A stretch of 11,323 nt of DNA from Desulfotomaculum sp. (GTDB taxonomy: Bacteria > Bacillota > Desulfotomaculia > Desulfotomaculales > Ammonificaceae), in contig DTYU01000217.1 in assembly GCA_012961725.1 (NCBI GenBank), positions 1 through 11,323 of the forward strand, given 5' to 3'. How positions within the stretch are numbered: position 1 is the first letter of the stretch; every line of letters begins with the position of its first letter. The position numbers were made by a program, and so were the translations under genes. Below, in pieces: positions 1-6,190 of the stretch. The notes beneath the pieces are model-generated. The model was not told where the DNA came from, made no database searches, and was given only the letters and a program-made list of their open reading frames with translations.

Positions 1-134
1 AGTTGGGGCCGGAGCCGCGAGTCTCAAAAGCCGGGCGGCAGCAGCAAAAAAATCAGTCTGTTGGATGCCGCACGGACATAGTTGATCCTTAAAATGGCAA
101 TACTATTACCACGGCGCAAGCGGGAGGTGGTTCA
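1..134. other. Left-edge region, possible 3' end of an unseen plus-strand gene
   Basis: All three plus-strand frames are open from the window edge, closing at TAG 79-81, TGA 84-86 and TAA 90-92, so a gene may end here but its frame cannot be chosen. The first frame (ending in SLLDAART) has the most GC-rich third positions, like the genes further right, so it is marginally favoured. I recognise no domain. From about 82 to 134 the sequence looks like the leader of the following small ORF. Confidence 0.25.
82..109 (+). promoter_or_regulatory. Weak candidate sigma-A promoter for the small ORF
   Basis: TTGATC (82-87) and TATTAC (104-109) are separated by 16 bases. Each matches four of six consensus positions. 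A start near 116 would leave a leader of about 19 bases carrying the SD at 123-130. Matches of this quality occur by chance, so this is only a candidate. Confidence 0.25.
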
Positions 135-266
135 ATGCGCTTGCAAGAGAGGCTTGCTGCCGAAGAAAAGATGCTTCGTTCATACCTAAAAAGGCTTAAA
201 AAAAGAAAAGCTGCAGTCAGGAAGCGGCCTGTCTCATCCAATGCTAAAGGTACAGTCAGGCGTTAA
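135..266 (+). CDS. Small basic protein of unknown function (43 aa)
   Basis: I do not recognise this protein. It has an ATG start, a TAA stop at 264-266, and a very strong SD (GGAGGTGG, 123-130) four bases before the ATG. The product has about 16 Lys/Arg and only three Glu, giving a very high predicted pI. Residues 1-31 look able to form one amphipathic helix, with a Leu/Lys/Arg-rich core (YLKRLKKRK at 17-25), followed by a Ser/Arg-rich tail. There is no signal peptide, membrane segment or Cys pair. A role in binding nucleic acid, ribosomes or an acidic surface would fit the charge but is only a guess. It converges on galU, with 29 bases between the two stop codons and no hairpin plus T-run between them. 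The SD is the main support for it being real; chance remains possible at this length. Confidence 0.5.
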   Translation: MRLQERLAAEEKMLRSYLKRLKKRKAAVRKRPVSSNAKGTVRR

Positions 267-295
267 ACGGGGCTGCTTTGGGTTTGGTACCCGCA

Positions 296-1168
296 TCAAA
301 TGCGCTCTGATAGAAGGGTTTGCAGGTATTCGATAAAAGCCGGCCCCAGGTCTTCCCGCTCCATGGCCAGTTCCACCGTTGCTTTCAGGTAGCCGAGCTT
401 ATCCCCGGCGTCGTAACGTTTCCCGTAAAAAGCATAACCAAAAACCTTCTCCTCCTTCGCCAGCACCTTGAGCGCATCGGTCAACTGGATTTCGCCCCCT
501 GCCCCGGGCCGGGTTGTTGCCAGTGCGCTGAAAACCCGCGGGGTGATAATATAGCGGCCGGTCACGCCCCACCGGGACGGGGCGTCTTCCGGCTTCGGTT
601 TCTCCACCAGGTCATGCACCGCAAAGACGCGTGTCCTTATCTCTTCGCCGCTGATAATCCCGTACCTGAAGACCTCCTTTAGGGGCACCCGCTCCACAGC
701 CACCACCGTAGCCTGAACTTCCTCGAATAACTCGAGCATCTGCGCCAAACACGGTTTTTCTGCCATCACTATGTCGTCGCCTAAGAGCACCGCAAACGGT
801 TCGTCCCCTACAAAGCTCTGCGCGCAAAGCACCGCATGGCCTAAGCCCCGCGGTTCGCACTGCCGGACGTAATGGATGTTCGCCATTTGAGCGATCTTCC
901 GGACTTCCCGCAGCCATTCCTCTTTCCCTTTTTCCCGGAGGAAATACTCCAACTCGAGGCTGCAGTCAAAATGGTCCTCGATCGCCCGCTTCCCACGGCC
1001 GGTAATGATCAGGATGTCTTCTATTCCGGACTCAACAACCTCTTCGACGATATACTGGATAATAGGCCGGTCGATAAGCGGGAGCATCTCCTTAGGTTGC
1101 GCCTTGGTAGCGGGAAGGAAACGAGTGCCCAGCCCTGCCGCAGGAATAACCGCCTTTTTAACCTTCAT
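296..1168 (-). CDS. galU: UTP--glucose-1-phosphate uridylyltransferase (GalU)
   Basis: Cytoplasmic enzyme making UDP-glucose and pyrophosphate from UTP and glucose-1-phosphate, the activated donor for wall polysaccharides and UDP-glucuronate. The 290-residue product has the normal family length. Near the N-terminus it carries the nucleotide-binding signature GLGTRFLPATKAQPKEMLP (about residues 12-30; Gln24 where Ile is common). It also has GHAV, LLGDDI (metal/nucleotide site), LVEKP and a C-terminal YDAGDKLGYLKA block. The open frame extends 48 codons further upstream, but the ATG at 1166-1168 is chosen: GGAGGAG lies 5 bases before it and family homology begins exactly there. It is last in a minus-strand run after LCP, fabZ and tagO. 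A 152-base gap to tagO could hold its own promoter; two TACAAT hexamers (minus strand, within 1190-1207) lack a clear -35. No terminator was seen after it. Confidence 0.95.
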   Translation of the reverse strand: MKVKKAVIPAAGLGTRFLPATKAQPKEMLPLIDRPIIQYIVEEVVESGIEDILIITGRGKRAIEDHFDCSLELEYFLREKGKEEWLREVRKIAQMANIHYVRQCEPRGLGHAVLCAQSFVGDEPFAVLLGDDIVMAEKPCLAQMLELFEEVQATVVAVERVPLKEVFRYGIISGEEIRTRVFAVHDLVEKPKPEDAPSRWGVTGRYIITPRVFSALATTRPGAGGEIQLTDALKVLAKEEKVFGYAFYGKRYDAGDKLGYLKATVELAMEREDLGPAFIEYLQTLLSERI

Positions 1169-1320
1169 GCCATCTCCTCCGAAAAAAACATTGTAATGAA
1201 GATTGTAAGTATTGAATCGCAATCGTCTTGAAAGTCCTCTTGCTCTTTCTTCCATAATCCAACATTCGCAGAATCTCGCCCAATTAATATGCCTCGGGAC
1301 GCCTTTGCGCACAAAAGGGG

Positions 1321-2403
1321 TTATAGGCCGACGCTCCGCTCTTTGACTTTTCCGCCTGCGGCGGGGAACCGCCGCGTACGCCAGCGGCTCCCGATAACAC
1401 CGGTCTTATTTGCAAGGATAAGCAGCCCGGCAGCGACACCGAAAAGAAGCAACGCCCCCTGAGCCGTTGTAAGATAGGTAAGCAGGATGGCGCTTAGGCC
1501 TAATACAGCGCTGATACCGTACACCACCAGCACTGCTCCCCGGTGGCTCAAGCCGATCACGAGCAGGCGGTGGTGTAAATGCTCACGATCTGCACGGAAA
1601 ATACGGCGGCCGTTTTTGTACCGCCGGAGGATGGCAAAAAGGGTGTCGAAAAGCGGAATGCCTAAGATGACCGCCGGCGTCACGAGCGTTACCGCAGTCG
1701 CTGTCTTTGCCACGCCGATAACCGCCCCGCAGGCAAGGACGAAACCGATCAGCATCGCGCCGCAATCACCTAAAAAGATGCGCGCGGGATAGAAGTTGAA
1801 CGGGAGAAAAGCCAGGAGGGCGGCACCTAAAACCAAGGCCGGGAATACCGCAATCTTATCGCCGACAAGCGCCGCAACGGTTGCAAGAGTGACGGCGCTG
1901 ATGCAGCCTACCCCTGCCGCCAATCCGTCAAGGCCGTCGATCAGGTTGACGGCGTTGGTAACGGCAACAACCCAGAAAACCGTGACGGGAATGCTCCAAA
2001 ATCCCAAAAAAAGCAACCCTTCTTTAAACGGGTGGGTAACAAAGGGGATCTCTATCCCGAAAGGGACCACCGACAGCGCCGCGAGGATCTGGCCGCACAG
2101 CTTAACCCGGGGGCTGAGCCCCCAGGTATCGTCAATCGCTCCTAACGCAAAGATCAGCGACCCGCCGATAAGGAGGCCAAAGTACCGCTGTGGCAAGTCA
2201 AGACTTGCAGCGGTCACAATAAAACCGGCTAAGAAACCCAAGTAAACCGCTATCCCACCGAACCGGGGCATCGGCCTGGTATGGATTTTCCTGACTTCGG
2301 GCTCGTCGATTGCCCCTATCCGGTATGCCAATCGCACCGCCAGCGGCACCCCGGCAACAGTCACAATTCCTGCCGCCACCGGTGCCAAAATCAGATACTC
2401 CAA
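1321..2403 (-). CDS. tagO: Undecaprenyl-phosphate GlcNAc-1-phosphate transferase family (TagO/WecA-like)
   Basis: Polytopic membrane enzyme of the MraY/WecA/TagO family, which transfers a sugar-1-phosphate (usually GlcNAc-1-P) from a UDP-sugar to undecaprenyl phosphate, the first committed step in teichoic, teichuronic or other wall glycopolymers. The 360-residue sequence is largely hydrophobic, with about ten membrane segments. It shows the family blocks in order: RFGG (47-50), the Mg-binding DDTWGLSPRVKL (91-102), NAVNLIDGLDGLA (150-162), FLGDCGAMLIGF (210-221) and the HLHHRL loop (275-280). The start is TTG at 2401-2403, preceded by GGGGAGGAG; the first helix begins at once, so it fits. 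The last 20 residues (WRTRRFPAAGG...) are outside the family core and include a perfect GC palindrome. Fifty-two bases separate it from fabZ. TagO versus WecA naming, and the exact sugar, cannot be settled from sequence alone. Confidence 0.92.
   Translation of the reverse strand: MEYLILAPVAAGIVTVAGVPLAVRLAYRIGAIDEPEVRKIHTRPMPRFGGIAVYLGFLAGFIVTAASLDLPQRYFGLLIGGSLIFALGAIDDTWGLSPRVKLCGQILAALSVVPFGIEIPFVTHPFKEGLLFLGFWSIPVTVFWVVAVTNAVNLIDGLDGLAAGVGCISAVTLATVAALVGDKIAVFPALVLGAALLAFLPFNFYPARIFLGDCGAMLIGFVLACGAVIGVAKTATAVTLVTPAVILGIPLFDTLFAILRRYKNGRRIFRADREHLHHRLLVIGLSHRGAVLVVYGISAVLGLSAILLTYLTTAQGALLLFGVAAGLLILANKTGVIGSRWRTRRFPAAGGKVKERSVGL
1352..1364. repeat. Small GC palindrome in the tagO C-terminal codons
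   Basis: CCGCC-TGC-GGCGG is a perfect inverted repeat with 5-base arms and a 3-base loop. It encodes residues 347-351 (PAAGG) of the TagO-like protein, ten residues from its end. Outer bases TTCC and GGAA extend the symmetry with a bulge. Alone it could be chance in GC-rich DNA; it is noted because similar elements lie near the ends of two other genes here. Confidence 0.4.
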
Positions 2404-2455
2404 GCTCTCCTCCCCTGAAAACAGTTCTAAGTTCCCCGGGCAACCACCAAAACCT

Positions 2456-2911
2456 TCAGTCAGGAATTTTCTTCGCGGCTAAAACCCTATCTCCTGCCGC
2501 AAAAAGCAGTTCCGCTTCGGCGGCCAACTCTTCACCGACCCATGCCCGGCCTGCCGCCTTGCCCACTGAGGCCTTCATCCTCGAGATCTCGACATCGAGG
2601 CGTAAGGTGTCCCCGGGGACCACCTGCCGCCTAAATCTCGCCTTCTCGATACCGGCAAAAAGAGGCATCTTGCCCCGGTAGGACGGCAGGCTGAGTACCG
2701 CAACCGCCGCTACCTGCGCCAGTGCTTCCAAGATCAACACCCCCGGCATCACCGGGTGATCCGGGAAGTGCCCCGGAAAGAAAAACTCGTTGGCGGTAAC
2801 GTTCTTCACCCCTACCGCCCGCCGCCCCGGTTCCAATTCGAGAATCCTGTCTAACAAAAGAAAGGGGTACCGGTGAGGCAGAAGGGCTTTGATTCCCTCA
2901 AGATCCAGCAA
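2456..2911 (-). CDS. fabZ: 3-hydroxyacyl-[ACP] dehydratase FabZ
   Basis: Cytoplasmic hot-dog-fold dehydratase of type II fatty-acid synthesis, converting 3-hydroxyacyl-ACP to trans-2-enoyl-ACP. The 151-residue sequence is close to the usual FabZ length and has the hallmark blocks: LLPHRYPFLLLDR (10-22), then GHFPDHPVMPGVLILEALAQ (47-66) with catalytic His48 and Glu62, and MPLFAGIEKARFRRQVVPGD in the second half. The start is TTG at 2909-2911, giving MLDLEGIKALLPHRYP, which matches the family N-terminus. The SD (AAGGGGG) is distant, about 13 bases upstream, and overlaps the stop codon of the preceding LCP gene, so translation is probably coupled. It is the second gene of the wall operon, between the LCP ligase and the TagO-like transferase, rather than in a fab cluster. 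A missing fab neighbourhood does not weaken the assignment; motif support is strong. Confidence 0.95.
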   Translation of the reverse strand: MLDLEGIKALLPHRYPFLLLDRILELEPGRRAVGVKNVTANEFFFPGHFPDHPVMPGVLILEALAQVAAVAVLSLPSYRGKMPLFAGIEKARFRRQVVPGDTLRLDVEISRMKASVGKAAGRAWVGEELAAEAELLFAAGDRVLAAKKIPD

Positions 2912-2929
2912 GCGTATCCGCTAACCCCC

Positions 2930-4213
2930 TTATGCGCCATATGCGTCATATACCGAATCAGCGGTGCCTTCTTCCGGATTGTAGACCGAATTAGTGGCAG
3001 TTTCTCCCGGAGGCTCCGCCAACAGAGTCCCAAGATCGTCGGGCTGTTCTGGAGAGGCAGACGGTTCCTGTGGGGTGGCTGGCCCGGTTTGTGTGTGCTC
3101 CTGCCAGGTTTCGGGCGGCTGGCTGGATCCCGGTAGAATCTCCACTGCCACGTCCCCGTGGTAGGTATCACCCGCGACCGAGCCATAAGTATCCGCCAAG
3201 ACGCTTCCTTCTGGGTAGACCTCTGTCGCCACCGCCGGTTCTTCCGAGACCTGAGCGATGACGACCCCGGGCGGCGGCTCCTTGACTACCCGGGTGATCG
3301 GCTCCCCCATCAAAAGCTGTGCAACCGCTTCCTTGGCCTCGTCCGGGTCTACGTGCCAGTACGGATCGCCGGCAAAATAACCCGGCAGGGTACCGCTTAT
3401 GACCTGTAAGTCGTCCATATTCCGCACCATCCTGGCCAAAGAGATCATCTCTCCAAGCGGCAGATCGGTGTAAATACAGTCCTTGATCTTAGGAATGAGC
3501 ACCGGAAGCCTGACAAGGTTCCGCGGCTTCAGCATCTCTTCGATGATGGCACCAAGGAATCTCTGCTGGCGTTCAATCCGGTTGATGTCTCCATATTGAT
3601 CCCCCCGGTAGCGGACATACATCAACGCCCTTTCCCCGTCTAAGTGCTGCAGTCCCTTCTTCAGTCTTATGGTAAAGCGGCCGCCCCTCTCCGGGTCATA
3701 GTGATACATGTTTTTATCGACCTCGAGAGTGACCCCTCCCAGGGCATCGACCAGTTGAATGAACCCCTCATAATTAGTAACCACGTAGTAGTCGATCGGC
3801 TGGCCGATGAGGTCTGAAACCACCTGCTTTGCAAGCTCCGGACCACCATAAGCCATTGTGGCGTTGATTCTGTCTTCGCCGTAACCGGGTATCTCCACCA
3901 GCGTATCCCGTGGTATTGAAAGAAGCACCAACCGTTTGTTTCCGGTATCCGCACTGACGAAAATAATCGAGTCACACCTCGAATTGATCTCGCCGTAGCG
4001 GGCGTCGGAACCCAACAGAAGAAAATTGAAACGCTTAAAACGCTGTGCAGCAACAGCCTCCTGCGGCTTATCGGGAGCCGGCAGAATCTCCTCTTCACCA
4101 GACCGGGTCAGCGCCTGGTACCCAAGTCCCCCGATTAGACAAAGACCGAGGACGACCAGCAGAAATAGACGAGCCCGTAAGAACCGCTTGAAACCGCGCT
4201 TGCCTTTCCCCAA
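2930..4213 (-). CDS. LytR-CpsA-Psr (LCP) family wall glycopolymer ligase with long C-terminal tail
   Basis: LCP proteins transfer undecaprenyl-pyrophosphate-linked glycopolymers (teichoic acid, capsule, secondary wall polysaccharide) to peptidoglycan outside the membrane. The 427-residue product has a basic cytoplasmic start, one membrane anchor (about 14-34) and the LCP domain from about 62 to 228. Family blocks visible are FNFLLLGSDAR (63-71 core), a CDS acidic site after Arg79, SIPRDT (99-104) with its Arg-Asp pair, and VRYRGDQYGDINRIERQQRFL (200-220). Residues from about 308 to 427 form a Pro/Glu/Thr/Ser-rich, probably disordered extracellular tail. The start is TTG at 4211-4213 with GGGGAG about 9 bases upstream; no better start precedes the anchor. 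It heads the unit LCP-fabZ-tagO-galU and faces a divergent DUF4330 gene. Older annotations call this family a transcriptional attenuator; enzymatic function is now established for the family. Confidence 0.93.
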   Translation of the reverse strand: MGKGKRGFKRFLRARLFLLVVLGLCLIGGLGYQALTRSGEEEILPAPDKPQEAVAAQRFKRFNFLLLGSDARYGEINSRCDSIIFVSADTGNKRLVLLSIPRDTLVEIPGYGEDRINATMAYGGPELAKQVVSDLIGQPIDYYVVTNYEGFIQLVDALGGVTLEVDKNMYHYDPERGGRFTIRLKKGLQHLDGERALMYVRYRGDQYGDINRIERQQRFLGAIIEEMLKPRNLVRLPVLIPKIKDCIYTDLPLGEMISLARMVRNMDDLQVISGTLPGYFAGDPYWHVDPDEAKEAVAQLLMGEPITRVVKEPPPGVVIAQVSEEPAVATEVYPEGSVLADTYGSVAGDTYHGDVAVEILPGSSQPPETWQEHTQTGPATPQEPSASPEQPDDLGTLLAEPPGETATNSVYNPEEGTADSVYDAYGA

Positions 4214-4238
4214 TTTACTCTCTCCCCTGAAAGACTGA

Positions 4239-4267
4239 TTGACGGCCTGCCTCGTTTGCTTTAAATT
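4239..4267 (+). promoter_or_regulatory. Sigma-A-type promoter for the DUF4330 gene
   Basis: TTGACG (4239-4244, five of six consensus) and TAAATT (4262-4267, four of six) are separated by 17 bases, the optimal spacing. Predicted initiation near 4274 leaves a leader of about 30 bases containing the SD AGGAGG (4291-4296). A dyad, CTTTAA-ATTA-TTAAAG (4259-4274), overlaps the -10 and the expected start site and could be an operator, though AT-rich dyads arise easily by chance. No equally good promoter was found in the opposite direction for the LCP gene. Confidence 0.55.
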
Positions 4268-4303
4268 ATTAAAGAACGAACTATCACCGAAGGAGGCCGC
4301 TTG

Positions 4304-4807
4304 ATGCGTCTACTCGACGATAAGGGCCGGATTTTCGGTCTTGTTAACATCATAGACGCCGCTGTCGTTCTCGTGATGCTTCTTATAATCGGCGGGGCAA
4401 GTTACAAACTTTTTCTCCCAAAGGCCGCCGCTACGCCTACCCCGGTGGAGTTTGTCGTCCGTGTTTCCGGGGTGACGCCGGAAACGGCCCGGATGGTCAA
4501 GGCAGGTGACCGGATGGTCGCCGGTGCAAGCTATGTCCCCGTCACCGTAAAAGAAGTGAAGGTTGAGCCGACATTCACCACCGAAACCGATGCCGCCGGA
4601 CAAAAGGTTCCGGCCCAAGACCCCTATTTCAAAGACCTGATAGTAACCCTCGAAGGGGAGACCCCTATCACGACGGCCCAAATCAAGATGGGCAACCAGG
4701 AGATCCGCGCAGGGCGCCACTACTACCTCAAGTCCCTGACTTACGAACTCAAAGGCACTATAATAAAGGTAACACTAAAACCCAGCCGGGACAAGTTAGA
4801 ACCGTAA
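4304..4807 (+). CDS. DUF4330 domain-containing single-pass membrane protein
   Basis: This is a 167-residue protein of the DUF4330 family, whose function is not established. The N-terminal block MRLLDDKGRIFGLVNIIDAA followed by one hydrophobic segment (about 18-37) is characteristic. The rest is a probable extracytoplasmic domain, beta-rich by appearance, with no catalytic motif I recognise. The ATG at 4304 is chosen over the adjacent in-frame TTG at 4301 because AGGAGG (4291-4296) is 7 bases from the ATG and only 4 from the TTG. It is a single-gene plus-strand unit between two minus-strand wall-polysaccharide operons. That position suggests an accessory envelope or polysaccharide-export role, but this is guilt by association. 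Its stop lies 51 bases from the convergent stop of the dehydrogenase gene, with no clear terminator between. Confidence 0.8.
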   Translation: MRLLDDKGRIFGLVNIIDAAVVLVMLLIIGGASYKLFLPKAAATPTPVEFVVRVSGVTPETARMVKAGDRMVAGASYVPVTVKEVKVEPTFTTETDAAGQKVPAQDPYFKDLIVTLEGETPITTAQIKMGNQEIRAGRHYYLKSLTYELKGTIIKVTLKPSRDKLEP

Positions 4808-4858
4808 AGTTTTTACGTTTTCACCGGTTTTGGCAAATTTATGTCGGGCTATTTCTCT

Positions 4859-6184
4859 TTAGAGTGAAATAATACGGACACCAAGATCTTTCGGCACCTG
4901 CCTGTCAGGCAGACAGGCAGGGTTGCCATAAATGTTTCTTGTATCGACCACGAAAGGCCCCGCCGGGTCCAATAACCGCGCGAAAACTCCCGGGTCCTCG
5001 ATCGCCAGCCCTTTCTGCTTCGCAAGGATAACCGCACCGTGGGCGCCGTCCAACGCCTCTTCCAGTGACGATACTTGGAAGGAACAACTCCGGGGCACTG
5101 CCGGGTCGAAGGCCCGCACCGATACGCCGGCCTCCCGGAGGTATCCCGCCACCCTAAGTGCGGGGGAGGAGCGGCTGTCACTCGAGAAGTCCTTCATCGC
5201 TAAACCAAGCGCCGCCACCCGCGCCTGCACCGGCGGTACCGGCAGGAGCCTTAGCACCATGTCCGCCACCCGCCGCGGCATGAGGTCGTTTACCCGGCGG
5301 GCTGCCGGCATAAGCGATAAGTCGACCCCGGCCCCGCGGGCGACCGGCGCTAAGTAATGGTAGGCATTAGGCAGGCAGTAGCCGCCGACCCCGGGTCCGG
5401 GCTGCAGCAGCCTCACCCGTCTATGGGTGTTAGCAAGCCGCACCACCTCAAAAACGCTCAGGCCCAACGCCTGCGTTACTGCACTCAACTCGTTTACCAG
5501 TGCAATATTCACCTCCCGCGAAATGTTCTCGAGCAGCTTGGCTGTCTCGGCCGCCTCGAAGCAGGATGCCGGGACGATCTCCGCCCTGGTAATCACCCGC
5601 AGGAGCGCCGCGGATTCCTCCAGGCTGTCCATATCAACGCCGCTAACCACCACCGGCATGATAACAAACTCCTCAAATGCGCGGCCCTCCGCGATCCGCT
5701 CCGGCGCGTACCCTAAGTAAAAATCCTCCCCGGCCCGAAGCCCGCTCTCTTCAAGGATGGGTCTGACAAGATTACGCATCATCCCCGGGACAAGCGTGCT
5801 GCGGACAAGCACCAGGTCTTCCCTCTTGAGGCCCGCAGCGATGCTCCTCAGGCACTGGGCCAGCGGTCCCGGGTCAGGTTCTCCCCCCGCCACCGGAATA
5901 CCCACGGTGACAACGATATCCTGTATCGATGCAAGCGCCTCCCGTGGATCGGTTGTCGCCCGGAAAGACCCCCGGGCTAACTCCCGCTGGAGAATTTGCT
6001 GGATTGGAAAGCCCCGATACTGTTCCTGTAGATGGGTAACGCCGCGGTTGATCTCTTCAACTAAATCAGCGTTTGCGTCTACGCCGACCACCTTGCATCC
6101 ACCCAGCGTAAAGCACAACGACAGCGGCAGTCCTACAAAACCGAGGCCGAAAACGGCTATCTCCCGAAAGTACCGCTCCGCCAA
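4859..6184 (-). CDS. UDP-N-acetyl-D-mannosamine dehydrogenase-like nucleotide-sugar dehydrogenase
   Basis: Cytoplasmic NAD-dependent enzyme of the UDP-glucose/GDP-mannose dehydrogenase family, oxidising a nucleotide sugar twice to its uronic acid. The 441 residues show an N-terminal Rossmann motif FGLGFVGLPLS (12-22) with acidic Asp36, then APERIAEG (160-167), Lys216 in the AETAKLLEN block, and the catalytic-Cys motif GPGVGGYCLP (263-272, Cys270). A C-terminal UDP-binding domain follows, with LGLAMKDFSSDSRSSPA (326-342). GPGVGG resembles WecC (ManNAc) enzymes more than Ugd/TuaD, but Tyr269 replaces the usual His, so the substrate is uncertain. The start is TTG at 6182-6184; AAGGAG lies 9 bases upstream and straddles the previous gene's end. 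Residues 422-429 (PACLPDRQ) are encoded by a perfect palindrome and look inserted. It is third in the minus-strand unit after two glycosyltransferases. Confidence 0.88.
   Translation of the reverse strand: MAERYFREIAVFGLGFVGLPLSLCFTLGGCKVVGVDANADLVEEINRGVTHLQEQYRGFPIQQILQRELARGSFRATTDPREALASIQDIVVTVGIPVAGGEPDPGPLAQCLRSIAAGLKREDLVLVRSTLVPGMMRNLVRPILEESGLRAGEDFYLGYAPERIAEGRAFEEFVIMPVVVSGVDMDSLEESAALLRVITRAEIVPASCFEAAETAKLLENISREVNIALVNELSAVTQALGLSVFEVVRLANTHRRVRLLQPGPGVGGYCLPNAYHYLAPVARGAGVDLSLMPAARRVNDLMPRRVADMVLRLLPVPPVQARVAALGLAMKDFSSDSRSSPALRVAGYLREAGVSVRAFDPAVPRSCSFQVSSLEEALDGAHGAVILAKQKGLAIEDPGVFARLLDPAGPFVVDTRNIYGNPACLPDRQVPKDLGVRIISL
4897..4921. repeat. Perfect palindrome inserted in frame in the dehydrogenase gene
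   Basis: CCTGCCTGTC (4897-4906), a 5-base loop AGGCA and GACAGGCAGG (4912-4921) form a perfect 10-bp inverted repeat. It is wholly inside the coding sequence, encoding PACLPDRQ 12 residues before the C-terminus, in a stretch where family members normally run directly from the DTRN strand to the last beta strand. It is followed by neither a T-run nor a gene end, so it is not a terminator. It resembles short dispersed palindromic elements that many bacterial genomes carry in and between genes. Confidence 0.75.
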
Positions 6185-6190
6185 AGAAAT

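Noticed and set aside
94..189. Alternative 31-codon plus-strand ORF from ATG 94, overlapping the small basic ORF
   Set aside because: No SD before the ATG, a different frame from the well-initiated ORF at 135, and Cys/Arg-rich composition without pattern.
292..304. CGCAT-CAA-ATGCG inverted repeat over the galU stop
   Set aside because: Only 5-bp arms and no T-run on either strand; too weak for a terminator.
1169..1312. 48-codon N-terminal extension of galU
   Set aside because: The extension is not GalU-like, and a strong SD sits directly before the internal ATG at 1168, where family homology starts.
4851..4870. AT-rich inverted repeat over the dehydrogenase stop codon (possible bidirectional terminator)
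   Set aside because: The stem is short, has a central T-T mismatch and a tiny loop, and neither strand has a T-run after it.
5205..5232. GC-rich imperfect dyad around CACCGGCGGTACCGG in the dehydrogenase gene
   Set aside because: The symmetry breaks within a few bases and the encoded residues fall in the normal family alignment, so chance is the simplest explanation.
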